A stretch of DNA of 64,000 bases, taken from contig OW818635.1 in assembly GCA_942492825.1 (NCBI GenBank), positions 1,550,001 through 1,614,000 on the forward strand, read 5' to 3'. The DNA is from GWE2-51-13 sp942492825. Its GTDB lineage: Bacteria > Bacillota_I > Bacilli_A > Erysipelotrichales > Erysipelotrichaceae. How positions within the stretch are numbered: the first letter of the stretch is position 1; the number at the start of each line of letters is the position of its first letter. This document shows, piece after piece, positions 45,046-53,912 of the stretch. The notes beneath the pieces were generated by a model. It saw only the letters and a program-made list of their open reading frames with translations, was not told the origin of the DNA and made no database searches. Made by a program: the position numbers and the translations under genes.

Positions 45046-45060
45046 ATGCGTTCATATAAT
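45032..45060 (+). promoter_or_regulatory. Perfect-consensus promoter of the 2-oxoacid oxidoreductase operon
   Basis: TTGACA (45032-45037) and TATAAT (45055-45060) are separated by exactly 17 bp. The -35 lies in the loop and right arm of the preceding terminator. TGGAAC at 45066 lies at the predicted start. Confidence 0.85.
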
Positions 45061-45082
45061 AACAATGGAACGGAATTGAAAT

Positions 45083-45114
45083 CGCTTACACCACGTACGG
45101 GAACGGTGTAGGCG
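45083..45114 (+). other. Hairpin in the oxidoreductase operon leader
   Basis: CGCTTACACC pairs with GGTGTAGGCG (10 bp, one G-U) around ACGTACGGGAAC. No T-run. Function unknown; a leader RNA structure or protein site. Confidence 0.5.
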
Positions 45115-45132
45115 AATAAATCGAACATCAAT

Positions 45133-45215
45133 GGGAACGGTATTCCGTAATGTGGAACAAAAACGGGATACTAAGAATCATTATCAAAATGGAACGATGT
45201 TCCACAATGTGGAAT
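45133..45215 (+). promoter_or_regulatory. Cluster of IclR-type sites before the oxidoreductase genes
   Basis: The full palindrome TGGAACGATGTTCCA lies at 45190-45204. Related elements are GGGAACGGTATTCC (45133-45146), TGGAAC (45153-45158) and TGGAAT (45210-45215). All lie downstream of the promoter. Confidence 0.65.
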
Positions 45216-45230
45216 GAAGGAGAGTGAGTC

Positions 45231-45782
45231 ATGAAGAAAATCAAGTTCTACGGCTTAGGCGGACAAGGCGCGGTTACCGCCGCGAAAGTATTGTCGCATG
45301 CCGTATCCCTCTATCAAAACGACTACGCTATCACGGTACCGGCGTACGGACATGAACGCAGAGGCGCACCGGTATTCGCGCACATCATCGTCGACCAACA
45401 ACCGGTGTTACTTAACTGTTTCGTCTATGAACCGGATATCGTCGTATGCATGGAAGATACGATCGACAGTAAGAATGTGAATGTCGGCGAAGGCATCCAT
45501 ACGGATACGATTCTCGTGTTAAATACCGAAAAGCCGGAAATGGTCGAACATTACCGCGAAAAATACGGATTCAAGCATATCCTGCATGTCAATGCGACAT
45601 CGATCGCTATCAAAAACATCGGATTGGCGATTCCCAACAGCGCCATGTTAGGCGCGATTGCGAAAACGGAAATCGTGTCGATCGAAGCGATCGAAAAAGC
45701 GATAATGGATAATTTTGGAAAGGGCGCGGCGAAGAATGTGAATGCCGCAAGGGAAACCTATGACGCAACCAAAGAAGCGTAA
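45231..45782 (+). CDS. 2-oxoacid:ferredoxin oxidoreductase, gamma subunit
   Basis: A 183-residue gamma domain with FYGLGGQGAVTAAKVL and the typical PAYGHERRGAPVFAHI. It holds part of the CoA-binding interface of four-subunit pyruvate/2-ketoisovalerate ferredoxin oxidoreductases. It has GGAG upstream and overlaps the delta gene by 23 bases. Confidence 0.93.
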   Translation: MKKIKFYGLGGQGAVTAAKVLSHAVSLYQNDYAITVPAYGHERRGAPVFAHIIVDQQPVLLNCFVYEPDIVVCMEDTIDSKNVNVGEGIHTDTILVLNTEKPEMVEHYREKYGFKHILHVNATSIAIKNIGLAIPNSAMLGAIAKTEIVSIEAIEKAIMDNFGKGAAKNVNAARETYDATKEA

Positions 45783-46041
45783 CATACTTGGACCATGCTC
45801 GGTCGAGTTCGTCGCCGGAAATACCGGAAGTTGGCGTTTGGAACGTCCGACCGTCGATTATGCCGCCTGCATCCGCTGCGGAACATGCGACCGGGTCTGT
45901 CCGACCAACTGTATCATCTTCGATAAGAAAAGCGACACGCCTGTCTTATTCAACTGGGATTACTGTAAGGGCTGCGGCGTTTGCGCCAACGAATGTCCCA
46001 AACAGTGTATGACCATGATCGACGAAAGGAGCGCGCAATAA
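45760..46041 (+). CDS. 2-oxoacid:ferredoxin oxidoreductase, delta (ferredoxin) subunit
   Basis: A 93-residue subunit with two 4Fe-4S motifs, CIRCGTCDRVCP and CKGCGVCANECP, carrying electrons from the thiamine site to ferredoxin. The ATG at 45760 has AAGGGAAA upstream; an ATG at 45742 in frame is weaker. Its stop overlaps the alpha start by one base. Confidence 0.93.
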   Translation: MTQPKKRNILGPCSVEFVAGNTGSWRLERPTVDYAACIRCGTCDRVCPTNCIIFDKKSDTPVLFNWDYCKGCGVCANECPKQCMTMIDERSAQ

Positions 46042-47246
46042 TGCCATTCAAAATGTTTGACGGAAACGGCGCCGCCGTTGAAGCGATGCGTCTCATCCGT
46101 CCGCAAGTCATTGCGGCGTATCCGATCACCCCGCAAAGTTCGATCGCCGAAAAGCTGTCGGATCTGGTGGATGAAGGAAAAATCAAGGGCAAATATGTCC
46201 GTGTCGAATCCGAACACTCGGCGATGTCAGTCTGCGTCGGGGCTCAATTGACCGGCGTACGTGCCGTCACCGCGACCTCATCGGTCGGCTTGGCGTTGAT
46301 GCATGAAGTCGTCGGCGTTGTCAGTGGATTACGTTTGCCCATCGTCATGCCGGTTGTCAACCGCTCGTTGGTCGCTCCGTGGAGCTTATGGTGCGATCAT
46401 CAAGATTCAATGGCCGAACGTGATTCCGGGTGGATCCAATTCTATGCTGGGAATGTCCAGGAAGTTCTCGACTTAACCTTAATGGCTTATCGTGTCAGCG
46501 AACATGAAAAAGTATTGACTCCTTCGATGGTCTGTTTGGATGGATTCTTCCTCTCGCATAGTATGCAGAAGGTCGATGCCCCAACCGATGAAGCAGCGTT
46601 TGATTTTGTCGGTGAATATGTCCGACGTAATCTCTACATCGATCCGAAAGATCCGATGTTCGTCAATGACTTGACGCCGACCGATGAATTCACCGAAATG
46701 CGTTACCAACAAAAAGTCGGCTTCAAAGAAGCCTATGAAGTCATTCCGCAAGTCATGGCGGACTTCAAAGAGAAGTTCGGTCGCAGCTACAATATGGTCG
46801 ACGCCTATCAACTCGAAGACGCGGAAATCGCCGTCGTCACGATCGGTTCGATGGCCGGGACCGCGAAATATGTCGTCAATCAATTGCGCGAAAAAGGCAT
46901 CAAAGCCGGAGCGCTTCAACTCCGTGTCTTCCGTCCTTTCCCTGTACAAGAAATCCGCGACGCACTGAAAAACGTCAAGGTCATCGGTGTCATGGATCGT
47001 TCCGCCGGGTTAGGGACCAACGAAGCGCCGGTCTGTACGGAAGTCCGTGCCGCGCTTCACCAAACCGCGCCTTCGATCCACAGCTACATCGGCGGATTGG
47101 CAGGACGCGACATCTCCGACAAAACTTTTCATAAAATCTTTAACGAACTGATCGAAATCCGTGACGGGAAACGTGAAACCGGGACCCAATGGTATGACGT
47201 AAAAGAAAACGCGATGACGATCCGGGAGGTAATCGACAATGCTTAA
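46041..47246 (+). CDS. 2-oxoacid:ferredoxin oxidoreductase, alpha subunit
   Basis: A 401-residue alpha subunit: AYPITPQSSIAEKL at the pyrimidine-domain start, VESEHSAMSVCVGAQLTGVRAVTATSSVGL, and the C-terminal VRPF-like LRVFRPFPVQEI with MDRSAGLG. It binds the thiamine pyrophosphate pyrimidine and part of the substrate. AAAGGAG lies upstream. The sequence does not separate pyruvate from branched-chain oxoacids, but the linked butyrate kinase and Ptb favour a branched or short-chain oxoacid. Confidence 0.93.
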   Translation: MPFKMFDGNGAAVEAMRLIRPQVIAAYPITPQSSIAEKLSDLVDEGKIKGKYVRVESEHSAMSVCVGAQLTGVRAVTATSSVGLALMHEVVGVVSGLRLPIVMPVVNRSLVAPWSLWCDHQDSMAERDSGWIQFYAGNVQEVLDLTLMAYRVSEHEKVLTPSMVCLDGFFLSHSMQKVDAPTDEAAFDFVGEYVRRNLYIDPKDPMFVNDLTPTDEFTEMRYQQKVGFKEAYEVIPQVMADFKEKFGRSYNMVDAYQLEDAEIAVVTIGSMAGTAKYVVNQLREKGIKAGALQLRVFRPFPVQEIRDALKNVKVIGVMDRSAGLGTNEAPVCTEVRAALHQTAPSIHSYIGGLAGRDISDKTFHKIFNELIEIRDGKRETGTQWYDVKENAMTIREVIDNA

Positions 47247-48117
47247 GATCACATCCGAAGCGAAAGGCTTGATCGCCCATGGCGTATCGACCTGTCAAGG
47301 CTGCGGCTTAGAGAATATCATCCGGAATGTCTTGGATGTCTTAGGGGAAGATACGATCTTCGTTATTCCTCCGGGATGTGCCGCGATGTTCTCGGGGACC
47401 GGACGGGAAGCCGCGATGAAAATCGCCGGCGTTCAAGGCAACTTGGAAAACACGGCTGCCATCGCCGCCGGTGTCAGTAACGGACTCCGTATCCAAGGCA
47501 ATGACCACACCAAAGTCGTCGGCTTTGCGGGAGACGGAGGTACAGTTGACATCGGCCTACAATCCCTCAGCGGTGCGATGGAACGCAATGAAGATATCCT
47601 ATACATCTGTTATGACAACGAAGCGTATATGAATACCGGGATCCAAGGAAGCAGTTCCACACCGGTCGGCGCCTATACCACAACGACTCCAGGTGGAAAA
47701 CCGGTCCGTCAAAAAGACTTGATGGGCATCGTCATGGCACATCACGTACCTTACGCCGCAACCGCCTCGATCGCAAACTTGCCGGATTTACGCCGCAAAG
47801 TTGAAAAAGCGAAGAATGTCCGCGGTACTTCCGTGTTGCATATCCAATGCGCTTGTCCGACCGGATGGCGTTATCCTTCGTCGAAATCCTTCCAGATCAG
47901 TAAGGCGGCCGTCAATAGCGGAGCTTGGCTCTTGTATGAATATGAAAACGGTAAAATCAAGATCAATCAAAAACCGAAAGACCTAGGAAATATCCAAGAG
48001 TACATTGAACTTCAAGGACGTTTCAAAGGAACGACGGAAGACCAATTGGCGCAAATCAAGGAACATATCGTTCAACGCTATGAAGACCTTGAAAAAGCAC
48101 TTAAAAAGGAAGATTGA
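47239..48117 (+). CDS. 2-oxoacid:ferredoxin oxidoreductase, beta subunit
   Basis: A 292-residue TPP-binding beta subunit: STCQGCGLENIIR, PPGCAAMF and the TPP motif AGDGGTVDIGLQSLSGAMER with ICYDNEAYMNTG. It overlaps the alpha gene by eight bases and precedes buk by one base, completing the order gamma-delta-alpha-beta. Confidence 0.94.
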   Translation: MLKITSEAKGLIAHGVSTCQGCGLENIIRNVLDVLGEDTIFVIPPGCAAMFSGTGREAAMKIAGVQGNLENTAAIAAGVSNGLRIQGNDHTKVVGFAGDGGTVDIGLQSLSGAMERNEDILYICYDNEAYMNTGIQGSSSTPVGAYTTTTPGGKPVRQKDLMGIVMAHHVPYAATASIANLPDLRRKVEKAKNVRGTSVLHIQCACPTGWRYPSSKSFQISKAAVNSGAWLLYEYENGKIKINQKPKDLGNIQEYIELQGRFKGTTEDQLAQIKEHIVQRYEDLEKALKKED

Positions 48118-48118
48118 C

Positions 48119-49180
48119 ATGACGAAGATTCTTGTGATCAATGTCGGGTCGACTTCGACCAAAGTGGCTTATTATGTCGATCGTGTGTGCGTTGAAAAAG
48201 CGAACCTCGAACATGATGTCAACGAATTGATGAAATATGGCGATCTGATGAATCAACGGGAATACCGGAAACAGATGATCGAACAATTCATGCTTGAAAA
48301 AGGAATCGTTCTCTCCGACTTGGACGCCATCACATCACGCGGTGGACATACTCATCCCATCGAAGGCGGTACGTATCGGATCAATGAAACGATGCTTGAA
48401 GAAATCGCCTCGGGAAAATTCGGACGTCATGCCTGTGACGTCGGTCCGGGAATCGCTTATGAAATGTGTCAGAATACCAAAGCTTTAGCCTTGGTTGTCG
48501 ATCCTCCGGTAACCGACGAGTTCCATAACTTAGCCAGATATTCAGGTCATCCTCTGCTTCCCCGTCGCTCGAAGTTTCATGCCCTCAACCATAAAGCGAC
48601 GGCGAAGCGTTACGCAAAAGAAAACGGATTGGACTATACTAAATTACGCTTGCTTTCCGTCCATATGGGAGGCGGCACTTCGATCGCAGCCCATTGTTTC
48701 GGAAAAATCATCGATGCGAACAACGGTATCGAAGGGGATGGACCCTTCTCGACCAACCGTACCGGAGGTTTGACCGCCCAGTATGTTGCGGATCTCTGTT
48801 TCACGGGACAAGTGACCGCCAAAGAAGTCGCAAAAATGATCAACGGAGCCGGCGGACTGGTCGCTTACTTGGGTGAATCCGATGCCCGGGCGTGCGAAAA
48901 GAAAGCCGAAACCGATCCGCATGCGGCGGAAGTGATGGATGCGATGATCTACCAAACCGCCAAGGAAGTCGGGGCGTACGCCACGGTCCTTGACGGACAC
49001 ATCGACGCGATTCTCGTCACGGGAGGAATCGCGAACTCGAAGAAACTGATGAAAGACTTGATCGCCAAGATCGGCTTTCTCGGGAAGGTCGTGTTGTATC
49101 CCGGTGAAAACGAAATGGAAGCGTTGGCCTTCGGTGCCGATGACGGATTAACCGGCATCGAACCGATCCAAACGATATAG
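48119..49180 (+). CDS. buk: Butyrate kinase
   Basis: A 353-residue ASKHA kinase of the butyrate/branched-chain fatty acid kinase group: ILVINVGSTSTKVAYY, SRGGHTHPIEGGTY, VVDPPVTDEFHN, HMGGGTSIAAH and GGIANSKKL. It makes ATP from acyl phosphate. The ATG at 48119 follows AAAAAGGAAG; the longer frame from 48005 is inside the beta gene. Together with Ptb it recovers energy from the acyl-CoA made by the oxidoreductase. Confidence 0.93.
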   Translation: MTKILVINVGSTSTKVAYYVDRVCVEKANLEHDVNELMKYGDLMNQREYRKQMIEQFMLEKGIVLSDLDAITSRGGHTHPIEGGTYRINETMLEEIASGKFGRHACDVGPGIAYEMCQNTKALALVVDPPVTDEFHNLARYSGHPLLPRRSKFHALNHKATAKRYAKENGLDYTKLRLLSVHMGGGTSIAAHCFGKIIDANNGIEGDGPFSTNRTGGLTAQYVADLCFTGQVTAKEVAKMINGAGGLVAYLGESDARACEKKAETDPHAAEVMDAMIYQTAKEVGAYATVLDGHIDAILVTGGIANSKKLMKDLIAKIGFLGKVVLYPGENEMEALAFGADDGLTGIEPIQTI

Positions 49181-49184
49181 GGAC

Positions 49185-50099
49185 ATGATGATCCACAATT
49201 TTCAAGAAATGATGGACGCCGTCAAACAAAGCGGCGTTAAGAAGAAAGTCGCCATCGCGGCGGCACAGGATATTGATGTCTTGACCTGTGCCCTCGCCGC
49301 ACGAAACGCCGATCTGGCGGACTTCGTCTTGGTTGGTGATCGGTTGAAAATCTCAGGCATCTTATCGGAACTCGGAGAATCCGCCGAAACGTGGACGATC
49401 GTCGAAAGTAAGAATGACATGGATTCCGCCGAGATCGTCGCATCGATGATCCAGAACCATGAAGCGGATTTACCGATGAAAGGTTTACTTCAAACCTCGC
49501 AGTTCCTCAAAGCGATCCTGAATAAAGAACGCGGACTGGTCGCACCCAAAGCACTCTTAAGTCAAGCGACCGTGGTCGAATACGCACAGGAAAACCGCTT
49601 GATGTTGATTACGGACTGCGCCATCAATATCGCTCCGACTTTCGAAGAGAAAGTCCAAATCACGCAAAACGCCGTAGCGTTCTGCCATGCGTTGGGGATC
49701 GAAACCCCGCGCGTCGCGATCGTCGCACCGGTCGAAGAAGTTAAACTCGCGATCCAAAGCACGGTCGACGCAGCCCTCTTAAGTAAAGCCGCACAACGCA
49801 AACAAATCAAAGGATGCATCGTCGATGGTCCCTTGGCGTTGGATAACGTTCTCTCGCTGGAAGCTGCCAAACATAAAGGCATCCAGAGCGAAGTGGCCGG
49901 GCAAAGCGACGTGCTGGTCATGCCGGATTTAAATGCCGGGAATATCCTAGATAAAGCTTTACGTTATTTCGCCGACTACAAGACAGCAGGTTGCGTGTTG
50001 GGAGCGAAAGTTCCGCTGATCATGACATCCCGTTCGGACAGCCCGGAAAACAAACTCTCCGCGATCGCCTGCGCCTTGCTCCAACTCTTAAAGATATGA
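49185..50099 (+). CDS. ptb: Phosphate butyryltransferase
   Basis: A 304-residue phosphate acyltransferase with ADLPMKGLLQTSQFLKAIL, LITDCAINIAPT, GCIVDGPLALDN and a C-terminal GAKVPLIMTSRSDS, matching Ptb rather than Pta. It exchanges CoA for phosphate on butyryl-, isobutyryl- or similar CoAs. It follows buk by four bases. Order buk-ptb is the reverse of the Clostridium acetobutylicum ptb-buk order. Confidence 0.92.
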   Translation: MMIHNFQEMMDAVKQSGVKKKVAIAAAQDIDVLTCALAARNADLADFVLVGDRLKISGILSELGESAETWTIVESKNDMDSAEIVASMIQNHEADLPMKGLLQTSQFLKAILNKERGLVAPKALLSQATVVEYAQENRLMLITDCAINIAPTFEEKVQITQNAVAFCHALGIETPRVAIVAPVEEVKLAIQSTVDAALLSKAAQRKQIKGCIVDGPLALDNVLSLEAAKHKGIQSEVAGQSDVLVMPDLNAGNILDKALRYFADYKTAGCVLGAKVPLIMTSRSDSPENKLSAIACALLQLLKI

Positions 50100-51457
50100 A
50101 GCCGTTGACAAGAAAGAATATTAGCCTTCTTGTCCTGATCGCAGTCGCAGGTATCGTGTTGTTTGTCATAAATCCGTTCCAACTTACGCAAACAAACAAT
50201 GTCTGTCTCAGTGGTTTGGTGGTGACGATCCTGCTTTGGACCGCCGACATCTTTAAGAAAAGATATGTATCGTCCGCTTTGTTGGTCCTGTTTCTGTGGG
50301 TGGGCCAAACCGAAATCAAAACGGTTTTCCGTTTCCCCTTGTCCAATGACTTCCTGATGATTCTCTATGCCTACCTGTTCTCCCAAGGCATCGTGAATTC
50401 CAGGGTCGCGACGACGTATGTGGGGAAAGTCCTCAATCGTTTCGGAAGCACACCCCTTCGCTTGATTTTGATCGGCATCCTCTTCTCGATCGCTTGTATC
50501 TTCATCATTCCGCAACCTTTCGCCCGCGCGATTCTGCTGGCGACGCTCTTTGCGAAGTATCTGGATGAACGGGGCTTTGAACCGAAGGTTCGATCGACCG
50601 TATTGCTAAGCCTCTTTGTCTTCGCGACCGTATCGTACATGCTGTTCCGTAACGGCGATGTGATTCTCAACGGCGCGATGTTAGGCTTTGGCGGGACGGA
50701 CATCCCGGCCGCGATGTGGGTCCGTTATCTGACGGTACCGACATTGGTGACCGGATCGATCATGTTGATCGCCTTTCTGCTTACGTTTCGTACTTCGATC
50801 TTCGGCACATCCGTTCCACAACGTGTCGATGCGAAAGCGATTGAGTTGAGCACGAAAGAGCGGTATGCGGCGCTTGTATTGGTCGCCGTCGTGATGTTAT
50901 GGGTGACGGAGTCCATTCACGGATTGAGCGCTGTGTTGATCATTATCGCAGGTACGCTTGGATTCTATTTGTTGGGATTCCTCAAAAAAGAGGATCTCAA
51001 AATCATCAATATCGACTTGTTATTCTTTCTCACCGCCGCGTTCGCTATCGGACCGGTGATGAAAAACACCGGGATCGCGCAGGTCGTGTTTCAGCGCTTG
51101 ACCGGAATCTTCCCGACCGAAGTCACGATCTTCTACTTCCTGGCGCTCATCGTCGCGACGATGTTGCTGCACATGTTGTTGGGAAGTACGATCACGACCT
51201 TATCGGTCGTTATTCCCGGCTTTCTGACCTTGACGGCCGGTAAGATCGATCCCTTGGTTCTGATGATGACGACCTACGTAAGCGTCAATATCCATTACCT
51301 GCTGCCGTTCCATCATGTCACGATCATGATCGGTTCGGGGAATCGGTTTATCGATAGTCGCAGTCTCTTGAAGTTCGGGTTGGTGATGACGTTTGTGGTG
51401 GTACTATCGCTCTTGTTTGTGTATCTGCCGTGGTGGCGTTTTATCGGACTACTATAG
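50096..51457 (+). CDS. SLC13/DASS-family anion transporter
   Basis: A 453-residue membrane protein with about eleven helices, of the ArsB/NhaD-DASS superfamily. The LLFFLTAAFAIGPVMKNTG segment and LLGSTITTLSVVIPGF resemble DASS helix hairpins. DASS proteins import di- and tricarboxylates or other anions with sodium. The ATG at 50096 overlaps the ptb stop by ATGA, so it belongs to the same unit. A longer frame from 49991 lies inside ptb. Substrate may be a carboxylate used by the operon. Confidence 0.85.
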   Translation: MKPLTRKNISLLVLIAVAGIVLFVINPFQLTQTNNVCLSGLVVTILLWTADIFKKRYVSSALLVLFLWVGQTEIKTVFRFPLSNDFLMILYAYLFSQGIVNSRVATTYVGKVLNRFGSTPLRLILIGILFSIACIFIIPQPFARAILLATLFAKYLDERGFEPKVRSTVLLSLFVFATVSYMLFRNGDVILNGAMLGFGGTDIPAAMWVRYLTVPTLVTGSIMLIAFLLTFRTSIFGTSVPQRVDAKAIELSTKERYAALVLVAVVMLWVTESIHGLSAVLIIIAGTLGFYLLGFLKKEDLKIINIDLLFFLTAAFAIGPVMKNTGIAQVVFQRLTGIFPTEVTIFYFLALIVATMLLHMLLGSTITTLSVVIPGFLTLTAGKIDPLVLMMTTYVSVNIHYLLPFHHVTIMIGSGNRFIDSRSLLKFGLVMTFVVVLSLLFVYLPWWRFIGLL

Positions 51458-51468
51458 GAGGTCCATGC

Positions 51469-52401
51469 ATGAAAATCATGATCTTAGGTGCCGGCGCGAT
51501 GGGTTGCCTGTACGGCGGAAAGCTTAAACGCGCAGGTGCGGATGTCGGCTTGATCGATGTCAATGCGCCGCATGTCGAAGCGATCAATGCGAATGGCTTA
51601 CGCATGCTGCTTGACGAAGGAGAAGTGACGGTACCGATTCCCGCTTACTTCGCTTCGCAATGTGAAAAGCCCGTCGACTTGGTGATTCTGTTTACCAAAA
51701 GTGTATACTCGAATGACGCTCTTATGTCCATTCGGCCGATCTTATCCGATAAAACCTGGGTACTGTCCCTGCAAAACGGCATCGGTCACGAAGAAATCAT
51801 CCGGCGTTATGTCAAGCCCGATCACATCCTGATCGGTACGACCAACTTCCCCAGCGATTTGACAGGGTATGGCGAAATCCGTTCCCATGGAAGCGGCACG
51901 ACCACTTTCATGAGTATTGACGGTCATGTTACCATAGAAGTCGAATCGATCCGCGATCTGCTTCATGAGGCCGGATTGAATGCCCAACTCTCCAAAGACG
52001 TGTTTAAAGCCGTCTGGGAAAAAGTCGCGTTTAACGCCGCCCTCAACACCTTGACGTCCATCACGATGTTACCGCAAGGTTACGTCGGGGATACGGTCGA
52101 AGGTCATAGCTTGGCCCATACGGTGGTCGACGAAGTGTTAAGCGTCGCGCGTGCGAAGGGGATTCCCGTCGAAGTCGATGCTGTACATGCTTTAGTGGAT
52201 AAGCTCTTCAAGGAACACTTTGAACATTGTCCGTCGATGTTGCAGGACGTGCTCAATCGTCGGTTGACGGAGGTCGCCTTCATCAACGGTGAAGTCGTCC
52301 GGCAAGCACAACTCTTGGGAATTAAAGTAGAGGCAACGAAGGTTTTGTATCTCTTGGTTCGGATCATCGAACAAAATTACAAAAATCGAAAGATTTCATA
52401 A
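51469..52401 (+). CDS. Ketopantoate reductase family (PanE/ApbA) protein
   Basis: A 310-residue NAD(P)-dependent reductase with GAGAMGCLYGGKL, LFTKSVYSNDAL, SLQNGIGHEE and the catalytic Lys in AVWEKVAFNAALNTL. PanE reduces 2-ketopantoate, but the family also reduces other 2-oxoacids. Its position inside a 2-oxoacid degradation unit, without panB or panC, suggests interconversion of a 2-hydroxyacid and 2-oxoacid. GGAGG precedes the ATG at 51469. Confidence 0.9.
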   Translation: MKIMILGAGAMGCLYGGKLKRAGADVGLIDVNAPHVEAINANGLRMLLDEGEVTVPIPAYFASQCEKPVDLVILFTKSVYSNDALMSIRPILSDKTWVLSLQNGIGHEEIIRRYVKPDHILIGTTNFPSDLTGYGEIRSHGSGTTTFMSIDGHVTIEVESIRDLLHEAGLNAQLSKDVFKAVWEKVAFNAALNTLTSITMLPQGYVGDTVEGHSLAHTVVDEVLSVARAKGIPVEVDAVHALVDKLFKEHFEHCPSMLQDVLNRRLTEVAFINGEVVRQAQLLGIKVEATKVLYLLVRIIEQNYKNRKIS

Positions 52402-52417
52402 CAAGGAAAGGAACTTT

Positions 52418-53422
52418 ATGAAAAAACTCGCTCTAATCTGTTTGTTGACGTTGGCAGTGTTATTGACTGGATGTAGTGCCAAAGTGGACGAAAATCGCCC
52501 CACTTCCGAAAATCCCTTAGTCTTGAAACTTGGACATATGGGAAATGAAACCAATCCGTTGAACACGTATTCCTTATCGTTTAAGACTCGTGTCGAAGAA
52601 CGTACCAATGGTGCGATCAAGATTGAAATCTACGGGGACAAAGTCTTGGGTGCTGACCGCGAATTGCTGGAAGCGATCCAATACGGAAACCTTGACATGG
52701 CCGTTACGACAACTTCGCCGTTAACCAACTTCGTTCCTGAATATTTAGCGCTTGACCTTCCGTATGTGTTTCTAAACTGGGATCATGCGTTTGAATTTAT
52801 GGATTCTGCTCTTTACACCGACCTGTTAAAAACCGGCGATGAAGAAGGCTTGACGATTCTTTCCTTGGCTGCCCGTGGCTTCCGTCACGTCACCACCAAC
52901 AATATCGAAATCCGTAAACCGGCCGATATCAAAGGCTTGAAACTGCGTGTTATCGAAAGTTCCGTTTATGTCGATACGTTTACCGCGTTCGGTGCCAATC
53001 CGCAAGCGATGTCCTTCGGGGAAGTCTTTACCGCCCTCCAACAAGGCACGATCAACGGTCATGAAAATTCGTACTTAGTCATCGAAAAAGAAAAAGTCTA
53101 CGAAGTTCAAAATACGATTTCCGAAACCGCGCATATGTTCTCGTTCTTCGACATGGTCATCGGTACGCAAGTTCTGAAGAACCTGCCGAACGATCTTCAA
53201 GAAATCGTCCGTACGGCCGCGCTTGAAGCCGGGATCGAAGAATCCGAAGCCGAACGTGCCTCAGAAGATACGATTAAAAACAATATGCGTAACCAAGGCG
53301 TTACGATCGTCGAAGATGTTGATGTTGCAGCGTTCCAAGCGCTGGTAAAACCGGTTTACGATAAATTCTCCGCAAGTTACGACGCGAAATATCTTGATGG
53401 CATCCAGGCTTTAGCCAAGTAG
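52418..53422 (+). CDS. dctP: TRAP transporter substrate-binding lipoprotein (DctP)
   Basis: A 334-residue extracytoplasmic solute receptor. The signal peptide ends in the lipobox LLTGC with Cys19, so the protein is membrane-anchored. DctP family features include LGHMGNETNP, DRELLEAIQYGNLDMAV, the conserved Arg strand IKGLKLRVIESSVYVDTF and GHENSY. The Arg usually binds the substrate carboxylate. It is followed by dctQ and dctM. Confidence 0.93.
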   Translation: MKKLALICLLTLAVLLTGCSAKVDENRPTSENPLVLKLGHMGNETNPLNTYSLSFKTRVEERTNGAIKIEIYGDKVLGADRELLEAIQYGNLDMAVTTTSPLTNFVPEYLALDLPYVFLNWDHAFEFMDSALYTDLLKTGDEEGLTILSLAARGFRHVTTNNIEIRKPADIKGLKLRVIESSVYVDTFTAFGANPQAMSFGEVFTALQQGTINGHENSYLVIEKEKVYEVQNTISETAHMFSFFDMVIGTQVLKNLPNDLQEIVRTAALEAGIEESEAERASEDTIKNNMRNQGVTIVEDVDVAAFQALVKPVYDKFSASYDAKYLDGIQALAK

Positions 53423-53429
53423 GTCTACC

Positions 53430-53912
53430 ATGAAAATCGTCGATAAAATTTTATCGGCCATCGAAACTCTGTTTAGCTGGATTGTCGTCGCATTGTTTGT
53501 CGGGATGATTCTCTCCCTGTCAACGCAAGTCGTCGCCCGTTATGTATTCAACACTGGGTTTCGTTGGACCGAAGAGTCCGCTCGTTACATGATGGTTTGG
53601 ATGATTTTCGCCGGATCCGTCCTGGTATCCAAACGTGACATTCATATCAACGTCAACGCGCTTGAAGAAATGGTACCCAAAACGGTTAAACCGTTGAAGG
53701 TTATCCAACGTGTCATCACGGCGGTCTATGCGTCGATGGTCATGTACTTCGGCGTCCAAGTCTTACGTATCGCCGCTTTCCAAACGTCGCCGAACATGAA
53801 GATCCGGATGAACATTATCTACAGTATCTATCCGATCGCGATGGCGTTCATTCTCTTGTTTACCTTATATCACTTATTTAAATCGTTTAAGAAGAAGGAG
53901 GATAAACGCTAA
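53430..53912 (+). CDS. dctQ: TRAP transporter small membrane subunit (DctQ)
   Basis: A 160-residue protein with four predicted helices and the DctQ motif FRWTEESARYMMVWMIFAGS. It joins the large subunit to form the sodium-driven permease. It lies eight bases after dctP and overlaps dctM by one base. Confidence 0.92.
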   Translation: MKIVDKILSAIETLFSWIVVALFVGMILSLSTQVVARYVFNTGFRWTEESARYMMVWMIFAGSVLVSKRDIHINVNALEEMVPKTVKPLKVIQRVITAVYASMVMYFGVQVLRIAAFQTSPNMKIRMNIIYSIYPIAMAFILLFTLYHLFKSFKKKEDKR

